Under the pieces are notes generated by a model. That model saw only the letters and a program-made list of their open reading frames with translations. It was not told where the DNA came from and did no database searches. The position numbers and the translations under genes were made by a program. Below, piece after piece: positions 11,309 to 27,167 of a stretch of 64,000 nucleotides of DNA. The first letter of the stretch is position 1, and each line of letters opens with the position of its first letter. This DNA comes from Hymenopellis radicata. Lineage: Eukaryota > Basidiomycota > Agaricomycetes > Agaricales > Physalacriaceae. The stretch spans positions 1 to 64,000 of the forward strand of contig JADNRX010000004.1 of NCBI GenBank assembly GCA_015501595.1, read 5' to 3'.

Positions 11309-13691
11309 ATGGAATCGGTCACGCAGGCCCTCTCTGCTCTCTCTCTCAAGCCATCAACTGTAGAGCACGCTGCCACCGACTCCCCAGCCGCCTGGCGCGC
11401 GGCGTTGGCCACAGCATCGGCGCCGGAGCCTTATCAACTCATAAAAACCCTCGTCTACAAACCAAAGACGGCCAAGACCGCTGTCCCAGTCCCCGTCGTG
11501 GTCATTGCCCCGGAGTCCGTCAACCCGAACTCGGGAGCGATTGGGAAAAAGCTGAATCTAAAGGAGTTGCGATTGGCATCGGAGGACCTGCTGAAAGAGT
11601 TCTTTTCTTTGGACAAGGATTCCCGTACGTTGTTCCTCACTGTCACTTTTTCCTTTCTAATGATTAAAAGTGTCTCCTCTGGCCTTGAACGCCTCCAATT
11701 TCTCAAAGGTTGTCATTGTTGTCGATGCATCGATCGCATCTTCATCCTCCCAATTCGCCCTACACGCTTTATCCTCCAGCTCTACCGCGTTTTTGACGGG
11801 AAAAGAGATCCTCTCTTATCTAAAAAGCCTCGAGACGTCCGAAAGCAAACTACAAGAGTTCGACCTCGCAGATACAAGCTCTGCCGCGCCTGCGCCTGCT
11901 GCGTCAAAACCTGCTGCCAAGGACAAGGAGGATGCAAAGATAGAGGGCGCTATCCAGATTGCTGTCGGTGTCAAGAAGGAAGTAGATTTTCCTACATGGT
12001 ACACCAATGTAAGGACCCTTTATTTCTGCGATGTTAATGGTTAAATTGACTCTTGTCATAGGTCTTGATCAAGGCCGACATGTTGGATTATTACAGCGTC
12101 AGTGGATGCTACATTCTCAAGCCCTGGTCTTATAGCATTTGGGAAACTATCCAACGTTCGTGGACTTGTTCGCATATGCTTTCCTTTTCCCTAAGATTTT
12201 ACAGGTTGGTTTGACGATGAGATCAAGGAGCTCGGCGTCCAGAATTCATATTTCCCCATGTTCATTTCTGCCAAAGTATTGGAACGGGAAAAGGATCACA
12301 TCGAAGGCTTTTCTCCGGAAGTCGCTTGGGTGACCCGGGCGTAAGTCTCGAGTTTTACACAATATGATATTTACTCAATTAATTGGCTAGAGGCAACTCC
12401 GAACTCGAGGAACACATCGCCATTCGTCCCACCTCAGAAACCTCGATGTATCCTTACTACTCAAAATGGATCAAGAGTCACCGAGATCTTCCTCTGAAGC
12501 TCAACCAATGGAATAGCGTCGTTCGATGGGAGTTCAAGAACCCACAGCCTTTCATTCGTACCCGCGAGTTCTTGTGGCAGGAAGGCCACACCGCCTTCTT
12601 GACCAAGGCAGAGGCTGACATTGAAGTCCGACAAATCCTCGAGCTTTACCGCCGAGTTTACGAAGAGCTTCTCGCCGTCCCTGTCATCCCTGGTATCAAA
12701 TCCGAGAAGGAGAAATTCGCCGGTGGTCTATACACGACCACCATTGAAGGCTTCATTCCCACCACCGGGCGTGGTATCCAGGCTGCAACGTCTCATTGTC
12801 TCGGTCAGAACTTCTCCCGGCCAGAGATGTTCAACATCACCGTCGAAGACCCCAACGATCCGACTGGACAAGGAAAGCTGTACGTCTGGCAGAACTCGTG
12901 GGGTCTATCGACACGAACGATTGGTGTCATGGTTATGGTGCACGGAGACAACCAAGGCTTAGTACTTCCCCCTCGCGTCGCCAGTATCCAGGTTGTCGTC
13001 GTTCCTTGCGGTATCACTGCTAAGACCAGTGACGAAACCCGGACTCAGATCAACAGTGCTTGTGACGATTTGGCGAAGACGCTCAAGAAGTCGGGTATCC
13101 GGGCGAAGGCCGACCTTCGTGACGGCTACACTCCTGGATACAAGTTCAACGACTGGGAACAGAAGGGTGTTCCCCTTCGTCTCGAGATAGGTCCCAACGA
13201 CATTGCCAAGAAGCAGACTCTCACTGTCCGCCGCGACACCGGAGTCAAGAACCCCATCTATGTGGAGGGCGTCTCGGCTACCGTTTCCGCGCTTCTTGAG
13301 ACGATCCAGAACGACATGTTCAGGAAAGCCCAGGAAACGTACCACGGCCGTTTGCGCGAGGTCACCAAATGGGAGGACGTAGTTCCAACATTGGACGATA
13401 AATGCGTCGCGGTTTTGCCCTGGTGCGAAGTGGAAGCTTGTGAGGACGACATCAAGGAGCGCAGCGCGACCGCAAAGTCGTAAGTGTGTCCCTGTTGCCA
13501 CATTTCTACAGTGATTGATTGACGTCTCTAGAAATGAGCCCGAAGATGAGCGTGCTCCTTCAGCTGGAGCCAAATCGCTCGCGATCCCCTTCGACCAGTC
13601 ACTCTGGACTCCCATTGAACCGGGCAAGACCAAGTGCCCAGCGTGTGGCAAGGACGCTAAGCGCTGGACCATGTTCGGTCGCTCTTATTGA
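11309..13691 (+). CDS. Prolyl-tRNA synthetase with N-terminal YbaK-like domain
   Basis: Class II synthetase charging tRNA-Pro. Exons 11309-11624, 11671-12008, 12062-12155, 12205-12340, 12391-13479, 13532-13691; 710 residues. The N-terminal ~220 residues resemble the YbaK/INS editing-like domain of lower-eukaryote ProRS ('[17 protein letters not shown]'). The catalytic core shows '[14 protein letters not shown]', motif 2 around '[14 protein letters not shown]', '[13 protein letters not shown]' and '[15 protein letters not shown]'. The C-terminal domain ends '[18 protein letters not shown]'. The start chosen has a good context (CACCATGG). An in-frame ATG at 11189 would add 40 residues that are Arg-rich and have no acidic residue. 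Confidence 0.95.
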
Positions 13692-13781
13692 TCCTCTACG
13701 TTAAGGTAATCTAGAAATTTGTACATTATCATGTACATACCCGAGTCGACAAGCAGAGTTTACATTTGATTTGCATATCTG
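13692..13781. other. 3' flank of ProRS
   Basis: Short AT-rich sequence after the ProRS stop, before the decayed helicase copy begins. Confidence 0.4.
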
Positions 13782-14065
13782 AGGTGCGACTGAAAGTGCA
13801 ATTTGGAGGATACTAAGACAGGAATGAATTTGCTCACCTTCTAGCAACCACGCTGGCTTGATTTCCATAACTTGCCTGTGTTTCTCTGAGTTCGTAGATT
13901 ACAACAACGTCTTGACAGGCGGCTGATGCTGGAACAGAGGTATGTAGACGGTATTGAGTTGCCGCTCTTCTGTAACTAAGACTTGAAAGCAAGTTAGCCA
14001 TTCAGAACCACCAAACGAAAAAATGAGAAGACCCACAGTATGATTGACATAGATGTAATCGCCTT
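13782..14065 (-). pseudogene. Decayed duplicate of the 3' part of the Prp2/DHX16 helicase gene
   Basis: This stretch aligns by eye over most of its length to 15430-15808, the last exons and introns of the neighbouring helicase gene, in the same orientation. Shared blocks include 'caaccacgctggcttgattt' (13846 and 15492), 'acaacaacgtcttgac' (13901 and 15609), 'ggcggctgatgctggaacag' (13919 and 15626), 'acttgaaagcaagttagcca' (13981 and 15722) and 'gatgtaatcgcctt' (14052 and 15796). Relative to the functional copy it has lost about 50 nt around exon 10 and smaller pieces elsewhere. Its frames are broken, so it is a relic and not a gene. TIM17 lies between the two copies. Confidence 0.88.
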
Positions 14066-14194
14066 ATTTAAAGTGTTGGTGTTCTTCGCTGAACGAAGTT
14101 CGAACGTCTATAAGAGGGAACGATTGTCTTCCCTCATACTAGAGCAGGTAACACTAATAACAGTAACTACTAACCGAGGCTAGTTCGCAGCCGA

Positions 14195-14222
14195 CCGACA
14201 CGTGACGCCACTCCACGTGCTC
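14195..14222. promoter_or_regulatory. Two CACGTG E-boxes upstream of TIM17
   Basis: CACGTG occurs at 14199-14204 and again at 14214-14219, 15 nt apart and about 60-80 nt before the TIM17 start. Such palindromes are bound by bHLH factors of the Cbf1 type. Function here is inferred from position and spacing. Confidence 0.4.
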
Positions 14223-14279
14223 ATTCTCCCAGAAAAAATCTTCTGCCCGTTTCGGCATCCTTCCGTGAACAGCACAGTC

Positions 14280-14984
14280 ATGGCCCACGCAGACCACACT
14301 CGCGATCCCTGGTACGCCTCTTTACCGCCGTTTCGCTCGTCGTCCACGACTAAAACATAGTCTCTCCACAGTCCCTGGGTTATCCTTAATGATTTCGGTG
14401 GCGCTTTCGCCATGGGAGCCATCGGTGGTGGTATCTGGTATGGCGTAAAAGGTGCCCGGAACTCGCCCAGAGTGTGTGATATCCTGGACTTTACGGGCAA
14501 AGACTTACACTTGCTTAGGGCGAACGTTTTGTCGGCGCAATATCCTCCATGAAAGCACGAGCTCCAGTCACAGGCGGCAATTTTGGAGTCTGGGGAGGCA
14601 TGTTTTCAACTTTCGACTGTGCTGTCAAGGGATGGAGACAAAAAGAGGACGCATGGAATGCCATTATTTCGGGCTTCATGACCGGTGGTTGTCTTGCGCT
14701 TCGTGGTGAGTGTGGCCGTTCTTAATACTCGCCCACATGGTCTCAGCCCGCTTTTTCAAGGTGGTCCGAGGGCAGCTTTTGGGTCTGCAGTAGCATGTGG
14801 TATTTTGCTAGGTGTTTTCGAAGGTGTCGGTGTGCTGGTCAATCGGGTACTCAGCGAGGGAGCACGACCTCAGGCGTTACCACCAAGTGCGTAGCCGCTT
14901 CATTTTATTTGCTGATCGAGCGCTAACGCTCTATGTGCAGTACCGCAACAGCAAACGACACCTGCTCTTCCTGGCTTACAGTAG
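14280..14984 (+). CDS. TIM17: TIM17, inner-membrane translocase subunit
   Basis: Five exons (14280-14311, 14372-14471, 14519-14705, 14761-14886, 14941-14984) give 162 residues. The sequence shows the Tim17/22/23 fold: short N-terminus, '[20 protein letters not shown]', '[20 protein letters not shown]' and several Gly-rich membrane helices. The C-terminal tail is Gln/Pro-rich. Tim17 is part of the TIM23 complex importing presequence proteins into the matrix. The GGNFGVWGG motif and length favour Tim17 over Tim23. The gene runs head-on into the helicase gene. Confidence 0.95.
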
Positions 14985-15332
14985 ACACCCACTCATCACC
15001 CTTGTTTATCGCACGTCATCTACATACGTTTAATTCCACTCACAACTTACACGCTCCCTTATCCGCGCCACTCGATATTCTTGGGGACTGAATATCTCGT
15101 TCGGATTACCTTTTCCCCACAGTGGTTCAGAGTGCCGCTTATGAATTGATCAAAATCGGGCTCTCAAATGCTCTTTTCGGATTTCTGCTGCAATGAGTGA
15201 GCCAATCTCAAGTATCAGAGGCACGTTGACCGTAATGGGTTTCGAAATCCGCATCGTAGCCCAAAGTAAAAGGGAATCCCCATAATAATACAACTTCAGC
15301 TGACTACATCATCATGTGGGCCCTACATGTAT
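14985..15332. other. Convergent 3' interval TIM17 / helicase
   Basis: About 350 nt between two convergent stop codons. It should contain both 3' UTRs. Nothing else was recognised. Confidence 0.5.
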
Positions 15333-19113
<3,781 letters not shown>

Positions 19114-19367
19114 GAAGCTAACATGAAAGTGTTTGGCTATTTTGTCCGAACATTACTTATGACGCATCTTTGATCTGACTCTTTCTCTCGACGTCGACAT
19201 CTCAATAATAACTTGTTATCCATTAATATCACGCTTGTTAAGAATAAGGATCAGTTCCTTCATGGTGGATTGACAATCCGGTTCCGAATCCAAGGTGGAT
19301 CTCGGACATTCAATGTCTGAATAAGCATCCCGTCTCTTACTCACCAACCACCATCATCTACAACACA
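19114..19367. promoter_or_regulatory. Divergent promoter helicase / REI1
   Basis: 254 nt between divergent start codons, AT-rich in the middle. No TATA box or clear binding site was identified. Confidence 0.35.
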
Positions 19368-20880
19368 ATGGAGGCACCTCAGCAACCGCTATTCACCTGC
19401 ATATCATGCGCTATTGCATTCCTGTCCGCCGAGGAACAAAGTGCGTTTTACCAGAGCAGAAAAGACTCGTACTCATCGTATGCAAAGGAGTGCATTATCG
19501 GTCTGACCACCATAGATATAATATGAAGCGACGGGTGGCTTCCTTGCCACCCGTCAGCGCCACTGTATTCAATGAAAAAGTCATCCAGCGACGCACAGAA
19601 ACCGCAATCATGTCGTCTCTCAATGGATCCAGCTGTGAAGTCTGCAAGTGTGTTTCAAATCTTTTCCCATCGAATTTGTATCCTGATTTACATCAAGTAA
19701 AACATACTCGACAGAGAATGCTTACAGATCCCACATCCAATCCAAAAAGCACAAAGAGAACGAGCTACGAGCTGCAACCAAAGCATCCGCCGTCGAACAG
19801 CCGGCCCACGAAAAGCCCACTGCTACTCCTGCTCCAGCCCCAACGGAGCCGACACCTTCCGCTGCAGAACCAGTTTCTTCATCTGTAGAAAAAACCGTTT
19901 CAGAGAATGAGGACGAGGAAGAAGACGTCAATCTCACCATTGACCAAAAAATCGCCGCGGCACGGTCCCGAATCAGCTCAACGCAATGCCTCTTTTGCCC
20001 CCAGGAATTTTCATCCATGGAAGACAATCTCACCCACATGTCAACTGGCCACTCATTCTTCATCCCCGATGCCGAATACCTCGTCGATCTCCCAGGTCTC
20101 ATACAATATCTGGGCGAGAAAATCGCTGTCGGAAACGTATGTCTGTACTGCAACGGCAAAGGGCGCGAATTCCGCACCCTCGACGCCGTGCGCAAACACA
20201 TGCTGGACAAGGGACACTGTAAAATTGCCTATGACACTGAGAAGGAACGGCTCGAGTTCTCCGACTACTACGACTTCACTTCGTCTTATCCAGACGCTGA
20301 ATCCAGCGATGACGAAGAAGGAGGAAGCGACTGGGAAGATGTTGATGGTGAGGGCAACGACGACGATGATGTCGACGAGGTGGTAGACGCAGAAGACGTC
20401 AAGCGTCCGAGTCGCAAAAACAAAAAAAGCGACGCTCTACCTGACAACGACCTCACGTACGGTGACTCTGCTTTCGAACTTGTCCTCCCTTCAGGCGCAA
20501 GAATAGGTCATCGTAGCATGCGTCGGTACTACGCGCAATCTTTCGTCGGTCTCCCAAAACGCAACACAGAGGTTGACCCCAACTCGGGCGCTGCGCTCGT
20601 CCGCAGACTATTGGCGGACAAGAACTCTGCACTTGTACCGACTAGAGGCGGCTTCGGTGCGTATGGAAATGGTACCGAAGTCGTCAAGGCGCGAAATCGT
20701 GGGGAAGCAAGGGAAGCAGGACGCCACGTTCGCGAATTTAGGGATCAAAGAAAGCGAGAGGCGTTCAAGACTAAAGTCGGATTCATTCACAACAGCCAAA
20801 AGCACTACAGAGATCCTCGTGAGTGTCACCTACTCCGATTTCTCTTCATCACTGACGAGCTCGCCGCAGTCCTGCAATGA
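19368..20880 (+). CDS. REI1: REI1/ZNF622 pre-60S maturation factor
   Basis: Four exons (19368-19440, 19488-19647, 19698-20818, 20870-20880) give 454 residues. Zinc fingers: 'FTCISCAIAF' with 'HYRSDHHRYNMKRR', the U1-like 'CEVCNKTYSTENAYRSH', and a third pair 'CLFCPQEF' / 'CLYCNGKG' ... 'HMLDKGHC'. An acidic linker follows. The end 'SQKHYRDPLLQ' is the family's typical C-terminus and depends on the last 11-nt exon. The protein acts in the cytoplasm on late pre-60S particles, recycling Arx1/Alb1 and inserting into the exit tunnel. Confidence 0.93.
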
Positions 20881-21100
20881 TCCACGAGATGCTCATCTAG
20901 AAACCACGTTGTATTGTATATCTCAGCAGGATTTTATAGAAATCATATTCAAGTTCAAGCTTCTAGCTTCCCCAACGTGATACAGAACGGTCGTAAACAG
21001 CAGAGAAATTAAGTATAAGACAGCCAACGAAACGCGAGAGGGTAAACAAAACGTCGATGTAGGGTATAAGACAAAAGTTAAATCAATGTAAAGGAGTGTT

Positions 21101-24100
21101 CTAATATAGGTATGCTGCTGGCACCACTCCTTCCTGACCAGTACGAACATCACGAGCGTACCACCACCTAAAATGAATAGATCAGTAGTCGTTATAAAAA
21201 CTAGACGAAGAACATACGCCTGGTCCCGGTCATCCAAAATTTCTACCTCAGCACCCGCTGAGAGACGTAGCTCCCCTTCGCCAACACCGTCAAAGGAATA
21301 TCGTGCATGGGCAGCTCGACTCGCTTCCTCTCCCATGATACCACCCATCGCATCTGAAGGCGTCTCTGCCCTCAGATAGTTGCTCGCATCTGGACCGAAC
21401 GGATTGACATCGTGTGACGGCGATGATGGCTCAATCTTTTCTTCCTCTTTGTCTTGATCATAATGGCTGTACACGCCACCAAACACTGTCGCCCTGGTCG
21501 CAGCATTAACGTGCTCTAGAAGAGATGATGGCCTCTGGTGAGTCGAATCGTCATCTTCACCGTCCTCTCCTTCGTACGGCTTGAGCTTGTCATCCCTACG
21601 AGAGAAGAGTGTCCACAAGATACCAATCAACGCGAGGAGGAATACGACACCCGCAGATATAGCGATGGAAATCAAAATCACAACACCAGTCGCCAAGAAA
21701 TCTTCAACATTATATTAGTACGTGCAACGTGGGAGCGCCAAAATTGAAGAAACTCACGGTGCTGGCTGAAACTGAAGGAAGAGAGTGAGTGGAAAAGAGC
21801 TGCGACCGCTCCTGCAGAACCGCTGCCGGAGGACGACACGATGTATGGGTAGTACGATTTACCATCATACAATGCAGACGAAGCATTACCAAAGGAAGGA
21901 TCATCCAATGTGCCAGAAATCATCAGCATACGATCCGCCTCTATAACACCATCTGCAGAATGGGTATTCTGCAGTGGGACCATGGCGAGTTGTGAAACAA
22001 TGGTGGTGCTCTCGAACGAAGAGTCTGTCGAAGGATGAATGAGTTACTCGCCATAAATGAGTCAAAGCTTACCCTGAACCGTCCAGTTCTGACCATTCCA
22101 AAACGTGAGGAACGTATCACCATTGGTAGATCTGGGGAAAGGATGTCAGTGACTGATAAAGGCCATCGCAAAACATGCCTACTTTCCGGCAGCAAACACG
22201 CTGTTTGCATTAGCCGAGTTGACCTCCACAGCTGTGACGGGACCGGGGATGTCGCTGCCGGAACCAACAGCAGCCCAAGTAGAATTGGCGATGATATAAC
22301 TGGCGACATTGGCGGACGTGCCACCAGATAGAGCAATAGATCCACCAGCAATAAGCAATGCATCGTTGTCCTAGGCAAAAAGGTCAATATTCAAGGTGAC
22401 AGATAGTAAAAAAATTTACGAACTCCTGCATACACAACAGTCGAAACTTCTCCCTTGATGCCGTTGCCGAGAGTAGTCCACTGCATAGAAGAAGTATCCA
22501 ACGAACAAATGCCTCTGCAGCTCAAAGAGCCAGCTTGCGCGAACGAACCAGCGACAAAGACGGCACTCTCCTTGGAGGAGGACTGGGTGATGGAGTAAAC
22601 AGTGACGTTTGCGCCGGAGTCAGCGGAGAGAGGCTGTAGTCCTGACACATTCCACGACTGGGAAGCGAGATTGTAGATGGCGAATCCGTTTTGGCTTTCG
22701 CCAGTCAAAGTGAACTGGCCACCGATGTACAGAGAATCGCCAGTGACAAATAAGGTGCGTACAACGCCGTCAATTTGCGAACCCTGAAGGCCGGTGAGCG
22801 TGTCTGCTTCAGAGTCGTAGATTGCAACGCCCGTGAATTCTTTCCCACCGCTCGAGAAAGAGAAATTGCCTCCAATCACGGCAACTTGTCTCGAAGAGCT
22901 GGTGTTCGTCCAGAATGCACCGGCCAAGACGGCGGGGGCGGGAGCCGGAAGTGAATCGGGTAACAAAGCAAGGTCGGAGGATGATTGCCTCGACCACAGC
23001 TTGGAGAATTGTTTAGGAACCCAGACTGAGGCCCTGCTTGGGTGTTGTCGCTTGCGTTTCGACGAACTCGACGAAGTTACCGAGTCACTGACGTCTCCGT
23101 CGAGCGGAAGATCGAGGGCAGTAACGGTTGGCTCGTCGCTGTCGCTGTTCTGAACAAAGACCATGCCAGAGGCGCCAAACGCTTGCGCAACACGAACGTT
23201 GCCAGCAACAAATTGCATGGACGATGTGCCATTGCCGACGAATGTCATGTCGCCCAGAAGGAACCCTCCACTGTTGACCCACGCTTTCGCATCAACCTCC
23301 CACGATGCGAGTCCACCAGCAGAGGCGGACGAACCGCCAGACGAGCTTGAGACCTCGGTGAAGCTCCCAACAACCTGAACCCGGCCATTGTTGTACCCCA
23401 ATGAGGCGACTTCGCCGGTTACACCACCTTCAAGAGATGACCATTCCTCTGATTTGACGTTGTACACCGCGACATTTGACAACTTCCCGGTTGATGTAGA
23501 AGACGTATCATCGAACGAACCTCCAACGAAGAGACTATCGCCGACGAGAACCATGGATGTGACAGGTCCATTCAAACCTCCACCATTGACGCCAACGAGG
23601 TTGCCATCTTTGAAAGCAACAATGTTCTTGGCGCCAGAAGCACTTCCAGAGGAAATGGTCAGGTTTCCTGCAACGAAGATGACACCGGACGAGTGATGGG
23701 CAACGCAGCAATCGCAGAGTTGGACGACGATGTCACACTGCCGCTGCCGATCCCTGTGTATAGATCAAAAGCAACGCCATCGAGGGATGTTTCCGTAGCG
23801 TTCGGTAGAATTTGGGTGGCATCTGAGTCGGAGGCAGAGCTGAGAGGCCATTCGAAAAAGCCAAAGCCATTTTTTGAAGACGAGCTACCGCTACCAGAAC
23901 CACTGGTAGAGCCATCGGAAGAGATGTTCGCGGACGTAAGAATCAACTCGATACGATCTGCGACCAATTCGTAGTTTCCTCCTGATCCAGCTTCTGAAGC
24001 ACTATCCGAAAGAGTCATGGTGACAGTCATGACAAAATCGTTGCTTGAGGGGACTATGGGACCAGTATAGATCATGACTGGTGTATCCTCTTCATGTGCT

Positions 24101-25637
24101 TGAGACACTTCTGTAACCCACGGCTGTCCAACGCCGGCGAACACAGTGACCGTAGCAGTTGTTCTCAGATCGCAATCCTGGAAGTTGGTACAGCCTGGAA
24201 CGAGCATGTTGACAGTATACTCGCCAGACGCCGACACGTAAGGATTCCAAGTGACGCTTGGACTATTGGAAGCCGAGGTGCCAACAGCAACTGTCGATAC
24301 TAGCACCGACTGTGTGGTACCAGATATATCGGTGTTTGCGACCTTGACCGACCAATCGCCTGTGTGGGTCGAACCCGATGCCTGTGGGGCAAAACACGAT
24401 TGCCCATTCTCGTCACTGACGGCAGATGCGAAGGCTCCGGAGGAAAGTATCTGGAGGATATGGAGACCGGGGGCATTGCCCGTCCATTGCGATAGCTTTA
24501 TCTCCACACCAGTAATCGATTGGCTCTCGTCTTCGAAAAGGAAATCTTGGTAGAGAAGGGAGGAGTCGGTGGAAAGTGGGCAGGGATCAGTGCACGTAAC
24601 ATTCTCGTTTGTCTTGGGATCCAAGTACTTCATCGTACGAACATTGTTGTCGGGAATGGTCGTTACGCTAAAGATATATACATGAATTAACAGTTGGAGA
24701 GGGAGATGAGATGCATACCTGAAGCCTGTGGTTCCGTGGTTCTGCAGAAATGTGTTCCCCAATCGAACGCCGCTCGCACTTAAGAAAGAAAATGCCCGAA
24801 CTGTAACGACGGCGGTATTTCCATCAGCAGCGAACCATGTGTTACCCGCTCCATCTGAACCTGAGGGACACAGAATATTCTGCGCATTGCTGAAATCGGA
24901 ATCGCTTGTAGAAGGCGAGGCGACGATTTCAGCATTGGAAAGTGGGACAGGAACTAATGATGAGGAAAAGGGGGTCGCTCCAGCAGAGAAAGGAACGTTT
25001 GGGTTGTTTGTGCCGTTTATAACGATGCCGCTGCCGCTGAACGATGTAATGAACGAGCCGGCGAAGAAGAGACTGGACTCTGACGAGTTGGAAGTGATGG
25101 ACAACACGCGGGAGCCTGCACCGGAGAGACCAGAGAAAGGTGGTTTAGACCAGGTACTGTCTCTAGGATCCCATACGGCTACAGACGTGCCAGGCGAGCT
25201 GAAGTCACCACCAAACCACACTTTCCATTCTTGTCGTCACAAAAAACCGCGTCAACTTGTCCATTAGGTCCGTTGCTACCCAGCGACGCAAACTCGCTCT
25301 TGGACGGTGTGTATGACGCGACATTGTTTGCAGAGGTCGAGCCGATGGAGGAGAAAGATCCGGCGAGATAGAATACGTTGTCGAGGGCACATCCTGCTGT
25401 GATACGACCGCCACTGTTCGTGGATGCCAAGGCTGACAGCTGGCCGTCTGTGGAACGTGAGAGTAACGTTGATGTCGCCGAATCATAGGTGAAGGAGGAG
25501 TTTTGGAAAAAGTCCAGGCCTGCGAATGTACCGGCAAGACCGACCTTGCCCATGCGGTCAAAGTCGACGAGAGGGAGAGAGGCCAAGACGGCATGGGAGA
25601 ACAAGAGGGGAACGAGCCATCGTCGTGTTGTCGGCAT
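21101..25637 (-). CDS. RAX2: RAX2-like cortical polarity marker with C-terminal SH3 domain
   Basis: Exons on the minus strand: 25637-24719, 24667-22424, 22370-22183, 22131-22073, 22024-21758, 21701-21218, 21167-21101; about 1409 residues. It has a signal peptide, then a large extracellular region of kelch-like repeats rich in 'GG-F' motifs ('VWFGGDFSSPG', 'LFVGGSFDD', 'LYIGGQFT'). A single membrane span 'GVVILISIAISAGVVFLLAL' follows. The cytoplasmic tail has an SH3 domain ('HARYSFDGVGEGELRLSAG', 'WWYARDVRTGQEGVVPAAYL'). Rax2 marks growth sites at the cortex. Two one-base shifts are needed, at an AAA run near 25223 and a CCC run at 23698-23700; each restores a conserved GG-F segment. No intron fits at either point. 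Confidence 0.83.
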
Positions 25638-25930
25638 GATATGATATTAGGTTATAATAGTGGACCGGCGGATTTCGTCGTGGTCGATGGCCACGACGAT
25701 GAGGAAGGACGAGGGTATGGCGGCGAGGACGAAGTTGATCTCAAGGTTTCAACAAATTTCAAACACGCCAATACAGCGACACGTGCTATGCTTCATGTTT
25801 TCTAAATTCCCAGTACACCAGTCCTGGACACCCCTTGCACCAGTCAAGCAGCAGTCTGATTCAATATGTTTGGAGTTCAAGGGTTTCAACCGCTACAAGT
25901 GACAAAGCCAGCAGCTCTCTGTATTCACGT

Positions 25931-26514
25931 CTAATCAGACTTGACTTCTATCTCGCTTAGATCAACCGTTAATCCAACAGGCATATTAAAAGGCGAGCCG
26001 TTGTTAAGCATCCTATACAGGCAAGTAAGCCATCTTTAGGTCAGAGGGCAAGAGAAAAAGCAACGCACTGTGGCGCTTGCATTCGGAGTATTTGCGGGCG
26101 TCGGGCATGGTAAAAGGTCAACCGGTCATCTGCAGTTTGCCTCGCAAGCAGCGCATTGGTCAGGTTGTAATCCAAATTCTTCTGAACATCCGGCGAATAC
26201 ATGTCGATCCACCGTGTGAGGTATACATCCTTGCTGGGAGGAGGAGCAAATTTATAGGCGAGCGCGACAGCCGCAGAACCAACAACGACTTTGGCCCAGA
26301 AAGCGTTGAAAAAGGCTGTTAGAGACCGTTAGTGAGCTGCAATGGGCTCGATGATGCATGCAACCATACTTTCTTCGGGGTAAACCGTGCTGTCCTCGTG
26401 GTGGTGCTCGTCGTGATGCTCATCGGAATGAGAGGAATACTGTCTAGCAGAAGGAGCAGCGAGCAGGCGGTAGCTAACCGCCCGTCGTGCAAGTCGCGCC
26501 GCTGTGAGCGACAT
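25931..26514 (-). CDS. Probable mitochondrial complex I accessory subunit (fungal 17.8 kDa type)
   Basis: Three exons on the minus strand (26514-26370, 26315-26069, 26012-25931) give 157 residues. The N-terminus is an Arg-rich mitochondrial presequence ('MSLTAARLARRAVSYRLLAA'). A His/Glu-rich patch, one hydrophobic segment ('VVVGSAAVALAYKF') and 'YLTRWIDMYSPDVQKNLDYN' follow, then 'NNGSPFNMPVGLTVDLS' near the end. This layout resembles the 17.8 kDa NADH:ubiquinone oxidoreductase subunit of Neurospora as I remember it. The match is from memory, so only the mitochondrial membrane location is firm. Confidence 0.6.
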
Positions 26515-26576
26515 GGACGAGCGAATCAGAGTAAAGGCGTTACGTCACATGCGCACCTCTCCCTCATACCACCATC

Positions 26577-27050
26577 ATGGTCATTGCTATCAAGCTCGAT
26601 ATTCCTCAATCTCCTCTATTTCCGCTGCTAGAGTACTCGTCGTCCTCATCATCCTCTTCCTCTGGTCATTCAGGCCATCAAGCACTGTCATCCGCCGACA
26701 TAGTATCCCTTCTACTCTCCAGACCGCCTAGACAGTTCTCCGCCAATTCTAGCTATACGCGCTCAAAGCTCCAAGGCGATCTCAACAAGCCTCTACCAGA
26801 CATTCCCACCGCCTCTTTTGTCAATATTCCGCCTCACGCAATCATATCGTTATTGGATCTGCTAGATAAACTAGACGCCGACGTTGAAGAACAAGTGTCT
26901 CGCGTAAAAGACAACATTGAGGATGCTCGTCAACTAGTGGATACGTGTAGGCAGGAACGTGTAGCCCGACAGGAGCGCGCGCGCAAGGCGAGGGAGGCAA
27001 TAAAGAGGGAGACGAAGGAGATTGGATGCGATTTTTGGCTGGGCGTTTAG
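26577..27050 (+). CDS. Small coiled-coil protein, function unknown
   Basis: Intronless, 157 residues. The start lies 62 nt from the divergent complex I subunit gene, with context ACCATCATGG. Visible parts: an N-terminal region with a run of nine Ser, a middle segment 'FVNIPPHAIISLLDLLDKLD', and a charged C-terminal helix with likely coiled coil ('EEQVSRVKDNIEDARQLV', then Arg/Glu repeats). No membrane span or signal peptide. I do not recognise a family. Compact spacing to both neighbours and good codon use support a real gene. Confidence 0.6.
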   Translation: MVIAIKLDIPQSPLFPLLEYSSSSSSSSSGHSGHQALSSADIVSLLLSRPPRQFSANSSYTRSKLQGDLNKPLPDIPTASFVNIPPHAIISLLDLLDKLDADVEEQVSRVKDNIEDARQLVDTCRQERVARQERARKAREAIKRETKEIGCDFWLGV

Positions 27051-27167
27051 TTTGTTTGTGCCCTTGTCCTGTATCTTTGTCGTTGTACTTGGATTGATTT
27101 TGTTACCCTTGAAATTCGAAAACAAGCTGAAATACAATGCTTCGATAAAATACAAAATAGTCCATGT

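Noticed and set aside
12959..13672. 237-residue open frame on the minus strand opposite ProRS
   Set aside because: It is the antisense shadow of a strongly conserved coding exon; composition and lack of any motif fit a chance frame.
26741..26950. Possible transposon or retroelement remnant near the orphan gene
   Set aside because: No terminal repeats, target duplication or transposase/RT motifs were found; the frame is one continuous small protein.
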